The translations under genes were made by a program, and so were the position numbers. A stretch of DNA of 64,000 bases from positions 19,548,501-19,612,500 of the forward strand of contig JAMPIT010000258.1 in assembly GCA_026261815.1 (NCBI GenBank). Reading direction: 5' to 3'. Origin of the DNA: Monarcha castaneiventris obscurior. Lineage: Eukaryota > Chordata > Aves > Passeriformes > Monarchidae. The notes under the pieces are model-generated. The model had not been told where the DNA came from, made no database searches, and saw only the letters and a list, made by a program, of their open reading frames with translations. This document shows positions 20,601 through 34,130 of this stretch, one piece after another; positions within the stretch are counted from its first letter, which is position 1; each line of letters begins with the position of its first letter.

Positions 20601-23600
20601 GTATTAGTTTTCTGTGCTACAGTTTGCTTTCTGGGGTTAGAACAATTAAGTTCAGATGAGATTCACAGATATGGATCTCTTTTCAGAAGAACTCTGTAAT
20701 CTGGCTACAGATTTTCCCTCCTTCCTTGCAGGGTCAAAGACTCTCCTAGGAGTTGTAGCTCAAGGGTACATGTATTAAGTAACAGAGGCATCAGACTGTA
20801 GACTTAGCTTTGCTAAATCTTTCTAGTATGGTAAGCCTTCCTTATGTAGTATGGACTTTCCTCATTGTTCCTTGAGAGTATAATGAATTACCTATAAATA
20901 AATTTTGGGCTGTGCACTATGTGTAGACCAGATAGCAAAGCACAAATTAATCTCTCTATCAGTGCTCCTTGGAGACTTTAATTTCTGCTATGAATTCCTA
21001 GAGGTACAGGAAATGTCACATCTATAAATCCCAGCAGTCTCAGAGACAGAATATATTGGATTTGTAAATATTTCTTTCAAAATATAACAAGATCAGGTAA
21101 CACACCAGAGCAAGAAGGCAGAGTGGAGGAGATAAAAAATCCTGGTTTACAAGGCAGATGAGAGACTTCAGCTTTTACCTCAGTAGCACTGTGCTCTAGA
21201 GATAAAGCTGGAAAGCCAAGGTTGAATGTATAATGTAAATGCTATCTAGATACAAATGTCATTTATTGTTTTTCCTCTTTCTCTTTGCACTTTGAGTCTT
21301 GGAGGGATTACTGTTTAATTCAGAAGATATTGTTCCTGCATTGCTGCAAGTTTATGTTGTCCTGGACTTGGCAAGGATACTAGAATCTAATTAAACCAAT
21401 ATAGGAATGAAGGTTGGGAATCAGTAGGAGCAAGAGAGTCACAGAAAAAAAGGTAAAATCTCTTGCTTTGACTCAAAAGTGAGGTATTAGAAGTCAGATA
21501 CATTAAGCAGGGAGCAAATGAAGTCTCTAGTGCAGCTTGCTTGGCAGTCAGAAGAATGTTATTATAATAGCTTTTTAGTGGAGTGGAAACATCCAATTTC
21601 CCCAAAGACCAATCTGGCTTAGCAGTGCACACTTTCTGACTTCATATTCTAATGCTTACTTCACAAGATGCCTCATTTCTCCTTATGTAATGAATTGGAA
21701 ACAACATTGTTTCAGAGCACGAAGTGCAAGTGCTGCTCCATTAGACAAAAGAATTCTCAAGGAACTTTCCAAATAATAAAAAAGAGAAAACTGGCCCTAC
21801 AGTCTGCATGTGAAAAATTTCAAATTTTAAATATTAAATGCCTGTAGAGAAGATAATCAAATATTACTTATCTCTAAGACAATCAGAGGAAAATAGTGTA
21901 GCTAATATGACAATACAGACCCTTTAAAAATGCAATAGAAACTGAAAGGGCTGACAGTCAGGAATATTAGTATCTTGGAAAAGGAAAGCACCCCTACACA
22001 AGAATGTGCTTTATCAGATGTTGAAGGACAGATTATAATTCCAAATTACTTAGAGCTGTTACTTATGCCAAAGGCATATGAGCTGCAATGTAGCTGTAAC
22101 ACAGTGGGCTGCTTTATGCATGCTGAATGTAACTATTAGGATAAAAGCCTTCCAGCACTCTGTACAGCCAGTTACTGCACAAAGTCAGTCTTCAGTAACT
22201 ACAAAGAATCTAAGGCAATTCACACTCTGTATTCATATTGTAATTTAAGTCTTCTGGGTTGGCAAACAGTTGTCTGCAATCTATTGTAGAAGAGGAGAAA
22301 AAGAAAAAAAATACTTCACATGCTAATATAAGATTAAAGAAAACAGTAGGGAAGAGGAATACAAATAAAAATAACTCAATAAGGTAATATACTTTATTCC
22401 TCATTCTATAGTGAGCCTTTCTTAAGACGTTTCCTCAGTCTAGTATGGTGTTCCTACTGGGTAACACACTAACAGTCTGCCAAAGAAAACTACTGCAGCT
22501 GAAAACTGAGCTCTTTCACAGAGAGAGTAGGACAGGAGTGTAAGAGTGAAGGCTGACATAAATCCAGAACCAGGAGCTTTCTGGTTTGTTAGGATGCTTT
22601 GGGACCTTCCAGCTGTCCTGCACTGGCTGAGAAAAGATGTCTGAGCACGAAGAGCTCTCTGGATTGCATGACTCTCTTGCACACTGTCTTTCTTCCTGGA
22701 CTTCTGAGACATCTGTTGGCATCATAGGCTGCATTCTGCTCTGGGTTATGCTGTGATAAGCAGGGACTCCTGACAACTCCAAGGCTGCAGAAGCAAGTGA
22801 TTTATGACCGTGTCAGTCCTTCTCAGGTGTGTTTTACTGGATACATGTCAGAGCTTCCTGAAAGGCAAACCTGTGACCTTTAGGAAAATGCAGCAGAAAT
22901 GCTGGGTTCTAGTACTGAGATACAAATTTAAGGGAAAAAAACTGGTGTGTTATTGTTTCTCCTGAGTTCCTTATCAATAGTAAAGGAGTGTGCCTATATC
23001 ACTGAAAATCTTGTGTACAGTGGTGCTTTTTGATGGTTTTTATTCCACATGGAAGAATCATACTACCCTAGACTGATTTAGTTTTACTGAAGCACAAAGG
23101 AATGTAAGTATGATTAAAGACCTTTATGACCCAGTGAAATATCTTTTGTTCTAATCAACAACTGGAGAGAATTTTCTGTATGAATTGATTATTAATCCCT
23201 GAAATTATGAGAGAAAACCTCGTATTTCACCTTGTGGAACCTTATTGATTGTTATTTCAGCACTTACTTTTGCCTACTCACAATACAGATTCATGGATAT
23301 CCTATACCTGAAGGAATATGTGTAAGACTCTGAACATGAGTTCTGCCTCTGCTCTTGAAGTAATACGTAAGTTACTGGTTACTATTTCAAAAGGACACTT
23401 AGATTTGAGGAACCTGTACTGCAACTTTTTAAAGAGTTTTATAAAATATAATATGAATTTATGAAAATGTCATACTTTCCATCAGTCAGTACACGGCTAC
23501 TTGCAATGACCAAGTCTCATTGACTTCACAGATATCTGTGTTTTAGTGGGTTTCTGAAATAGGAGCACTGAGCTAAACCTTTCCAGGCAAGTGTGTCCTG

Positions 23601-26600
23601 TCCTACACTAAAGAGAAGAGCACTTCCAGAGGACAGCAACACCCCCACTTTCTGAACCCAGACCTTGCACAGTGCTGAAGGAGGGAGGCTCAGGCTGCTG
23701 TCATACACCACCATCCTGTCAGTTGAAATAGAAAGGCTCTAAGAAACCTTCCTAGGCAACCAGGGGAAAGTCCCCTCTCTGGACCATGTTTTTAAAAGAC
23801 ACAATAAAAGTTATCATCTTTTATAACTGAGACAACACTAACAAAGGAGTTAATGAACTGGAAGTGATATAAAGCCCAAAGGGGAACATAAGGCATGCCA
23901 GTTATCTTTAGAATAACATTCTTGAACTACAGGCCACATATAATTTGTGACATTTGATCAAGCACTAACTTGATCAACTGTTTTCTTTCTTTTCCATAGC
24001 ACAGTATTTAGATCTGCTTAATCCCACCTGCATATTCCAACAGCCAGCTCAATGCATAGTTCTAAATTAGGAGGACTGAGAACTCTACATTGCTCAGGTG
24101 ATAAATTCACTGATTTTGAAGACTTTAGAGCAAAAGGAAAGAGCTGCGTGGCCTGAAGTCTTAGTTTGAGACAAATGTGTTCACTTCACTTTTAAGAAAA
24201 GGCTCTTATGACATCTGTCAGCATAAAGCACTCAGATTTTGGTTGTATTTCTAGGATGATGCAGGGCTAAGAGTTTATGATGCAAGTATGTTAAATTGTT
24301 CTGTTTTGGAGGAATGCATTAAATGCATTTTTGAGCTTCTGTTTCTAGATTATCTTCTATGATTCTGTGAAAGTTCTGATCAAGGTAGGGAGCACAAGAT
24401 TTGTTTCTGGGTGGAGGGAGTGAACTGGGAAGGAGAAAAAATCCTGAAGTACTTGAGACACTTTTGCTTTTCATTTGAGATTAAAGTGGGGGGGGGGATA
24501 GGATCCCTCAAAATACCGTTTAAATGAAGGATGTTTTTAGAGGGCAGCAGAGGGACAGAAAACGAGCTCTTCTGAGCTGACAAGAAAGCAAGGTTACTGC
24601 CAGAAACTATTAATTAGGCTCTGGTCCGATAAAATCAGTCAAACACAGCAATGGTGGGATCTTAGCATAGATAAGGTAGCTGTGCCTCTTAGCTGTGCCT
24701 CCTTAAATCAGTAGTTTGTTTCATAAGTTTGAAATATTTGTAAGACACTGTTTCATTTATAGCTTTCCTTTGTGTTTGTATGTGAGCTCAGACTATGAAG
24801 TGAGGAGAAGGAATAATGAAGGTTAATGGAGCTCTTGGGTTCATGCAACTCATATGAATTAGAAATAATTTACTAAGAGGAGGCTCACCAAAATCAAATC
24901 TAAAAATATTTCATGCAGAGTTCATAACAGAATAAATATCACTTCCAGACAGCTGCAATGTAATTTTGCCAAAATGAGATAAAATAAATGCCAAGTAAGT
25001 GTCAGAATGAACAAAGGAAGGGTCCCTCCTGTGTCCCTTTACAAATACTTTTTCTTCTACATTATTCCTTTTGTAAATGGGGAAGGAGTAAGAATGGAAA
25101 GAGCAAGAAACATTAAAAACCAAACTGAACTCTGGACCAGTCCTTCCCTCCTCTCACTGGTACAGGAGCATATATTCCTGAAATCTCATAATCTGAAGTT
25201 AAACACAACAAACAGCATTCTCTCTCTTGTTTTGGTAAACACTTGGAAGCATTATGAACTCAGCATCACATTGTGAGACCAGCTGTGTGACTGCTAAGGA
25301 AAAATGAGTCCTGTTCTTTTGTTCTTTCCACAGGGAGCTGCACAGAATTTCAGAGTAGGGAGGAATACAAGAACAATTCTCTTCCCAAGATAATCTGCCA
25401 TTGCAAATGAGGCAGTGTGACAAGAATAGTAAACACTTTCTTTTATTAATAGCAATAATTAACATCTTTGGATTAAAGGGGGAAACAATTCTGTCTTTGT
25501 GCTGTTCATATAATAGTAAACCAATCTAATGATCACTGAGAATTGTATCCCCAGGGCATAATTTGGAGGTAGATGACCGATATAGTTTCCAAAGGCTTTC
25601 TTTACAATTTTATAAAGAGAGAAAGAATGGTCTCATTTCATCTGGAAACGAGTTGTACTCTACATACTAGAAAAGCTGGAAGGTTTTGGAACACAATTTT
25701 CATTAAGGACAAGGGATCAACTTGCGTCACTTGGCAAATAATTCTAGTGCACTTTCATCTTTGGAGATTCAGTCAGGAAAGAGCAGTCTAATTGTACAGT
25801 GAGGGTTTCCTGATGGGCCTGCTGTGGAAACTCCATGGAGGAGAAGCTGTCCCAGTAGTACAGTTAATCAGCCATCTCCTAAGCACCACGGGAGCTTCTC
25901 AGAGGGACTCCACAACACTGTTTCATATGGGTTAATTATAGGTTATCCAAGCTTGGGTTCTTTGGTCAGCCGAATCTGAATTCACAGAAAGACATGAAGT
26001 ATTATGTTTGGAATAAGTCTGACTGAATTATTTTCCATTTCATTGTGTTTCAAATTTCTCCTTAATTTCTCTTTGATATTAATAATGATTTTAATTTAAA
26101 TAGGGAATTTAATCTAAGGATGTCATAATATTTTAATGTGTTCAGTCCAGCCTAGCAACAAAGAGGAGTTCTAAAATCCTATTACTTTCCATGTGATATG
26201 AATGGATGTTCTTGTCATGGATATGAACCTACAGTTAAGTTGTTAAAACCCTGGAGTGACAGCAAGGGAGGTAGAACTGGAAGTGACACCTATGATTGCA
26301 ATTGAATATACTGGTGCTGAAATCTAGCCCGTGAGCTGCAGATTTGGTATAATTAAAATGTAACTTGTGTACAAGGAAGTAGCACATTTAAATGCTATTT
26401 CACACTGTATGGAGAATATAAATGCATGTGCGAGACAACATCACAAATGCACTTTGTTTCTAGATTGTGCATAATAAACTCTGAAGACTGGGTAACAACA
26501 TATTCTCTCACCATTACACAGGGTAAAGGTAATCATATATTAATGTGAAGCAACTGTTATGCAGGGCTAAATTCCTAAATTCTTACTCAGACAGGATAAG

Positions 26601-29600
26601 GATTAAGAATTTTGCTCCATATTTCCCCTTTACCAAACATAATTACGTGGTTACAAGTGTTCATGGTAAAAGAAATTGTCTGTCACTATGAAAGAACAGA
26701 ACCATTCTCTTTTTCACACTCTGCCATTGCACTGTTCTCAAATTAATCCCTGAAAATTGAGCTTTAAAAAACCCCCCAGAAGAGTGAATTCAAAGTACTC
26801 TGTGTTTTATAGATATCCAGTCCTGGTGTTAGCAAAAAATGAAACAGCATCTGCATGATAACTAATAGAAAAATGATGAGCAAAATGCTTACTGAATATA
26901 AATAATGTTTAGTTCCATAAACATTTCTGTGCATGAAATGCAGGTCTGAGTGTACCTTAAGGTGGTTGCTAGTGATGACTCTTAAGCATTAAATGTCACT
27001 GTATTATGCAACTGTATCTGTCTTCTCAAAAATTACAGAAGCACGTTGTGTCTTGTGGTATCTAGGACTAACCCTGAAGTGACTGTCCTCAGTATGGTAC
27101 CTAGTTTACACCACTAAGGATGCAAAGGATGTCACAATTTTGTTCTCTGGACATTGCCTTTGCTCATTGGTTCACCAGACAAATAGAATGAAGCCACTCA
27201 GGATGATTTTCTTTTCTTTCCAAACATAATAAAAAAGTTAACTATTGTTTAGGGGGGAAAAGAAATCTTTATATGCGTCCGATCAACTCAGAGTAATCTG
27301 TAATAATGGATGTGTTTGCTGGAGTATGTTGGTTTATTTGATTATTAAGGTTTTACCAGAATGAAATATTTATGGAGTTTTATTTAGCTAATGATGAACA
27401 GGGAGTAAATAGCAGCACGACTTTCTTTGTTAAAAAGCTTTCAAGGAGAGGAAAAAAGGCAATTGAGAATTCCACTACACAGAAAACAGACTTCTTTTCA
27501 GCACTAGAATGGATCCTCACTCAGCCTGACTTCTCTGAGAACCTTGGGTGACAAAAATGATGCAAAAAATGTCTTGCTGTTTCAGCTTAGGATTCCTTTA
27601 GTGAGGAGGAAGGAAGGAAGAAAATGGAGGCAAGGATATTAAATAATGGTGGCCAGATTTTGGCTTCTCTAACTTTTTAGTGCTGTGCAGATGTCAGGCG
27701 CAGGCATAGCCAGTAATTACTGGCTTGGGGATGGTAGGATCACTCTAGACTCAGTAACACCACAAAATTACAACTAGGAATTTAGTTAGGCTCATATCCT
27801 CAACTGGTATAACTCTTTTGACTTCTGACAGTGCTCAGGGGCTGCAGCATTTCTCAGTTAGAGACCAGAGATTCGGCCATAAGTCAGTCCTGTCTTTGCC
27901 ACAGCTTCCCTGCTGCAGTGCAGACAGCGTTTGCAGCTCCACCAGTCCTTGTGCAGAAACACTGGCCTAGGGGTCCTAAGGCATCTTAGTTGTACCTCAG
28001 ACTCCAACATATTCTCTTTCTAGCTACAGAATAAGGAAATCTATTGTCTTCCGATTGTACTATACAAATCCTGTGTGAATCCCATAATAGCAGTCGTGTT
28101 GTTTGCTCTGCTTACTCTTTCTCATATGGGAGCTATCTGTTATTTCTCCTGCAGCAGTGTATGATGTCCTCAGAAGACAAAACTCTGGACACAAACAGAA
28201 CAGGATGGCTTAGCAGTTCCCAGAAACACAATACAAGGTAGTACAGTTCAAAGCAAATTCACACACTGAATCTATTTATAATTGCATAATCACAGCAGGC
28301 CTCCAGAACAGCAGCAGTGGAATGTGTTAGGCACTATTTCACTCTTCTGAGAAGTGCTGAGGGCCCCACTGCATAGTTAAAAATAGACTGCACTGTACAC
28401 CCAATAATAAGGCTAAGCAGATAATTTGATCTAAACAATTTAACAAAATTAGCTTTCTCTTTTACTAGAATCAGTCTACAAAGAGTGCTATTTTCAGCAA
28501 CGTTTCTATAAATAATTTCTACTGCACAGCTATTTTATGAATAATTCACAATTCTGAATGCTAAAATTTGAGCAACTCTGGATTGATAAGCCATAAATAT
28601 ACTGGTATTTAAGTGAGCACATAAAATTTGTTATCTTATACAAATGCAAGTATAAATTATAAATGTGTATTCAAAATCATAGTACTCACCTAACATTCTG
28701 CTTCATCATTGATTTTGCTTGACAGGAAAGTAGTACAAACAATTTTTAACCTACGTTTGCTTAAAAATTGGAATAACTATTTGTGGAAGATTTTACTTCT
28801 GTTTTCTTTCCTATCTACTGAGGGCAGTGTGTTAGGAAATACAAATATTGAATCATTTGCTTTTTCATCCTCATTTTCTTCATATGCATCTTGCACTGAT
28901 GTGCTCGTCCACAATAATCTTCTGTCCACATGCTCTTTGATGGGCACAGGCCTGCTGACCAAAGGTATGGTAACATTCTAATTCACAGCTAATGGATGGG
29001 CAGAGGGAGGTACAGTCATTGGGCTTTCTTTAGGCACTCAGCAGTGTATTTTTTAATGAAATATATCCCAGTCCCAATCTACTTGGGGTACCGTTAATCT
29101 TATTTTTATTAATAGGTCAGTGCCTTTAGGAAAGACAAAATAGTCTTTAGATATTAGCAAGTTTTTTCAGATATATCCGTTTTTAGTGTTTCCAGGCTAT
29201 TCCCAGTAGAATTATTTATTCTAACCTCCCATTGTATTGTTTGGATTTCTTGTTATCTCCCCTTTCTAAGCCTATTCTTTCCATTTTTCAGAGTACCTGG
29301 TACATTTTTCACAATGTGTCCACTATTTAGCTTATTGCTTTCATCCTTCTTTTCATCACAAACTCTCAGTTTCACAGCCTGTTCATTTGAGACAGATTTT
29401 GCATTTTATCCTGTAAGGCTCGTATCTCATGCATTTATATAATGTATGTATTGTTCCACATGACACAATTCAAACCAAACAATTTTGGTGCCAGGTGACA
29501 ACAGCAGTTGTTGTCTCAAGGCAAACAGTGCGGGTGGTCTTGCACAGAGCTTTGAGTTGGATTTAGAGCTCACTTTTAAGAGTCAGCAATGGCATAGCCT

Positions 29601-32373
29601 GCATCCATAGTCAGGCATTTAAGGGTGTGTTCTGAAGTTCCCATTACCTCCTGTGCTATCTTTGGTCTTTCAGCCAGTTACTGTTCAAGGAAGTTGATGT
29701 CCAAGCAGAGTCTTGTAGAATGGACACCATGGCACTCACTTACACTGTGGAATCACCCTTGTCATTCTGTCATGCAAGAATCCCCCCAGCATCAGTGCCT
29801 GTGGGTCTGAGCACGCTGGTCCCAATGAAAACGGAAGTGCAAAGCCCTACTGACCAGAAAAGGGGAGGACATACTCTGTTGGGTGTGAACATGTCTCTAA
29901 CAGGATGTTGCCAATTTTAAAATGTTCTGAATTCAAAGAATTCAGTGGAAAATGCAGAGACTCTGAACTAATATAACTGACCACCAAATGTGAATTGTCG
30001 GACTGGGTATTATTTTTAAAAAAGATTAAAATAACCAAGTAGATGATTTAAAATATTTCTTCATCTGATGTTTTAAGTTGATGGCGGTGGATGTGCTGAT
30101 CATTAGTTCCTCACATTACAGTCAATACTTTGTTCCAATAGACTTGTGTTATAGAAAGCCTTCCCAAAACAATAAATATATCAAAAATGGCTCCTTTAGG
30201 CTGTGGGTAGGTTCTTTACTCTCCCTGCCTCTACTCCCTGCCCCACCCAATGCCTGACATGAAGCATTTTAATTAAGCTGATACTAATTTGAATAACTAA
30301 TCCAGAATTGGGATATATGCTCTTGGAAGGAGAGCTGAAAGTCTTTTCAGTCCAATGAACAAGTTACAAGATCGGTCTGTTACAGACTCTTAAGTAAAAT
30401 CAAACATATATGAGGCATGAACCACAATCATGTGAATTGATCTAAGCCTGGGATATTTTTCCTAGGTAAACAGTGCATTTGGCTTGATGTGCTCTTATTT
30501 GTAGCTCAGAGGAATCAATTTCAATTATTAGTAAAGAAAATAGAAATAACAAAATTTAGCATATGAAATAATACAAAAGGATTCTGTCAAAACTTAGAAA
30601 AACTCTTAATCTCTCAAAACCAAAAAGTATCAAAAAGGTTCCAGGTAGAAGAAGCCATCCTCTAAAGAAAACTGAATGCCAAACACAAATCCCTAGCTGT
30701 TAGGGAGATCTCTAAGGGATGTGGCTACTCAGAAAGCACTCCAAGATTGCAAACGAAGTGTGTGGGTACAGAATGACAATCAGCATTTTGGAGAGAGAAG
30801 AAAGGAAAAGCCTAAAGACCTTGGTATTAAATTAGCTAATGATAGCAGATTTTTTGCAGAGAAAGCAGAAGTACTAGAAAAGAAAAATATCCCATTTATT
30901 AGTTTCATAAAATCTGCATTGGGAAACCAATGATGATATGATACAGTAAATTATTAGAACTGTAAGAAATTTATGACAATGGATAAAATAACACTGATAA
31001 TCCAACACAAAAATATTTGCCTAAAAGAATAGTTTCTGAAGGCAGGGGCCCAGAGGGGCTAGAAAGTGAAAACGTAAAATGGGTCATTCTTAAGTAAAAG
31101 AGGCTATTGAAACCAGAAAATCACAAAATACAAATAACATATATCCAAGAATGCTAATGAGGGCGGGAATATCAGTGTTGGACGATATCTAATTGCATGT
31201 GGTTTGGGAAAATTCTGAAGGAGAAAAGATGCAATCTTGTGTCTATTCACCAGAGAAATTGGGCAGTTAGGGCTTATCAGGCATATTTTTCAGTAACTAC
31301 CATCACTCTTACCACCTTTTAGGAAGTGATTTGGGGAGCCATATGAGAAAACGTGAACTGGTCATGTGCTTTGTACAGACAATGGACCCACTGGCCTAAC
31401 CAGTCTTAAGCTTATTTAATTTCTGTGCTGTCTCTAAATGGGAGAGAGCTATTAGCAAGAGTAATTAATTTTACTCCTGAAAAGACACTAGTGAATGTAA
31501 TATGAATGCCAACAGGATCTGGGTAAATTTTTTTTCTGTATAAACAACAGTGGTGACCTTAGCCATTAGTGTAGCTTTCTTACTTGACAAATCTAGAACT
31601 GGGTAAATTTGAATAATTCAACTACTGCCAGTATTGCATCAAAATCCCTTTTCCTTCATTTTCTCAAAAAATTAAAATTTGAGGCTCTCTATATTGCCTG
31701 ATGGCTTCTTGTACATTGGCCTTATCAGAGACATCAGGGGAGCCATGTCATTCTGTCTTCTTTTGGTTTTGAAATCTCCAAAGGAAGGATGTCTCTTCAC
31801 TTCTCGTTCAGGCTGGAAGAAACTCAAATTGAGCCAACATACTCCTTCTTCTTTTGAATCATATCCACCAGGATAATTTCATTGTCTAGTCTGATAAGTA
31901 GAGGATCTGCCTGTACATCTCTCCACACAGAGATGATGTTGAAGGAGTTGGAAGAACAGATCAGTGGCATTTGTGGTCATCCTCATGTGCTGCTCTCTGA
32001 AGCTCAGAGTGGGAGGAGGAAGAGGGGGGAAGCTAGCACTGACTGAAGTATAAATAAAGGTGTTTTGGGGATGAGAAACTTCTTCCCTGCCTGCTCTAAA
32101 ATTCCACAATCGAGTCCTTGGTGGTGCTCACAAAATCAAGTTATTGCTTCATGAAATACTTTTAATGACTGAGTGTTTTAGCCAATCGAGTTTTTCTTCT
32201 GAGTGCTTGAGCCGAGAAAGACCACTTCAGAGAGGGAGAACTTTGTCTCTAAAAAAGATAAATACCATGGTCTAAATAAATGGGGCATTCTGAGAACACT
32301 GATTCAGTAAATATTTCCATTCAAAATTTTCTTCAAATGCATGCTCTTTTTCATTGACAAATAAGAGGGAAAC

Positions 32374-32482
32374 TATATATATATATATCTATCTATCTAT
32401 ATCTATGTCTATATCTATCTATCTATCTATCTATCTGTCTGTATATCTATCTATCTATCTATCTGTCTGTATATCTATCTAC
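32374..32482. repeat. (TATC)n microsatellite with TA and TGTC variants
   Basis: About 109 bp of tetranucleotide repeat. A short TA run leads into interrupted TATC units, with two nearly identical blocks of TATC repeats each ending CTGTCTGTATATC. The interruptions indicate an older array, but the longest pure runs are probably still length-variable between individuals. Confidence 0.95.
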
Positions 32483-33694
32483 ACACGTGTGTCTGTAGGC
32501 TGAAGCTGTATTTTGCTGTTTTAAAGAAAGGACAGAACATTGCTGGTGCTGTGAGATCTCACATGTAAATGCAAGGTCAGTACCTGGAACTTTGGATACA
32601 CTTATTTTACTCTATCACTGCAGTGAAGATATTCACATTCATTGACTTGAACTTGAGCAGCAGATGTGTGTGGCTTTATGAGAAAGCAAGTCCAGAGGGC
32701 AAAGATCAGCATAAGACAACTACAGCACAGAAATCTGAGCTTCTTGAATTGTGCTGGGCAGATTGCTGATCACAGCAAGATGTATGGAAAGGAAACAAGG
32801 TAGAAATATGTATCTGCATCATCTGCTAATATGGAGGTATTTATTTTAGCTGTGTCTGCAGAACAAGTATAGCAGAAGGTCATTAAAATTTTTTTTATAA
32901 ACTTCCTATTGAAAAGGATTAGAATGCAAACCAGCTATTTAACCTTGTATGAGCCACAGCTGACAGATTTCTTGATGTCATAAGTGAACCTGTTACATCA
33001 AAGAACGTAGAATTATGTGGTGCATGTGGAACTTCTGGAGTTTTACATGAAAATTCAGTAAAAAGGTAAAGACATAGCCACTCCTGCTATTCACATGTCC
33101 TCCTACCTTAGAGGAACTTCTTTTATTTCTTTGCATCTGGTTTCAGTGTGTTTTTCAGGGCCAGGAGACTTCTGTAAGACTGGAAACTAATTTTTGTGTG
33201 ACATAGTATGGAATATAGCTTCCAGTTTACTCATTTGCCTTTCAGCTACATTTTTGCATATCTAGTTTAATTGCATACATTGTTATTATGCATACATACT
33301 GTTGAGCTTGTTGAATAGTAAAGTCCATATAATTTTAATATAAACATATTAATCGCAAAGAAAAGCAAGAGCACTTGTGAAGTTTTTGTTGGAGACTGAG
33401 GAGGTATCTGCAAGTCAGTAAATTCCTCCTGCCTGTTACATGGCAGGCAGAGGTGGCAGTAGGATTAGCCTCTAGGTTAAAGAGTCACAAGGGAACTTGA
33501 GGCTGTAAAAATTCAGAAATGCAGGAGACCATCCTCTTTGCTTGTGGCTAAAGCTGATTCTCAGGGGAGATTGCTACACATATGTTTTTAGTGTTTTGAT
33601 AATTATGCATGTTTTCAGAGACAGGACGGAAAACAGGTCAGTGGCAATCTTTGTATTTAGGCTACTCTGCCTGACATACATCTCTATATTCTTT

Positions 33695-34130
33695 ATGCAG
33701 GTGACTTGTGATGATAGAAAAAATATTGATCTGAGATCTCATTATAAATTCAAACCTGTCACACACTGGCTTTCAGAACTGAGAACCGAGTGTATCTATA
33801 GCTGGATCTACTTTTTGTACCATCACCTATTCTATGTACTGTTGGTTATTCAGTACAATAGTTTGTCACAACTACACTGCCTTCTGCGTATTTTCTTGGG
33901 AAAAACATCCCAATACCATATATTGAAAATGCACAGTCTTATTATAAGAAGGTAGAACAGATCAAGTAATATGTAGGACGTTGAACAAAAAGAATAGGAA
34001 AAATATAATTGTAGTATGGAGGCTGAGACTGAACATCCCCATTTGATATGAGTAAGGAAGTGTGTGATAGGTTTATGTTTATAATGAGATCTCAGATCAA
34101 TAATATTTGATGTCACCACAAGTATTACTG
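33695..34130. repeat. Imperfect inverted repeat, about 435 bp overall
   Basis: Arms at about 33704-33770 and 34056-34122 are reverse complements of each other at roughly 85 percent, with a perfectly matching core of about 24 bp (ATTGATCTGAGATCTCATTA...). Weaker similarity extends outwards and inwards. The centre is about 290 bp and shows no recognised gene. Translated in opposite directions, both arms give the string IDLRSHYK-KP-TH, which is a consequence of the repeat and not evidence of coding. This could be a MITE-like DNA transposon remnant or two head-to-head copies of an unnamed repeat. No target duplication was found. Confidence 0.75.

Noticed and set aside
24345..24372. CR1-like tail (CTATGATTCTGTGAAA) near 24.36 kb
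   Set aside because: No upstream CR1 body is recognisable; a single short tail-like string can occur by chance.
33542..34119. Related frames on opposite strands (IDLRSHYK motif) as a gene pair
   Set aside because: The shared peptide comes from the inverted DNA repeat and is not evidence for two proteins.
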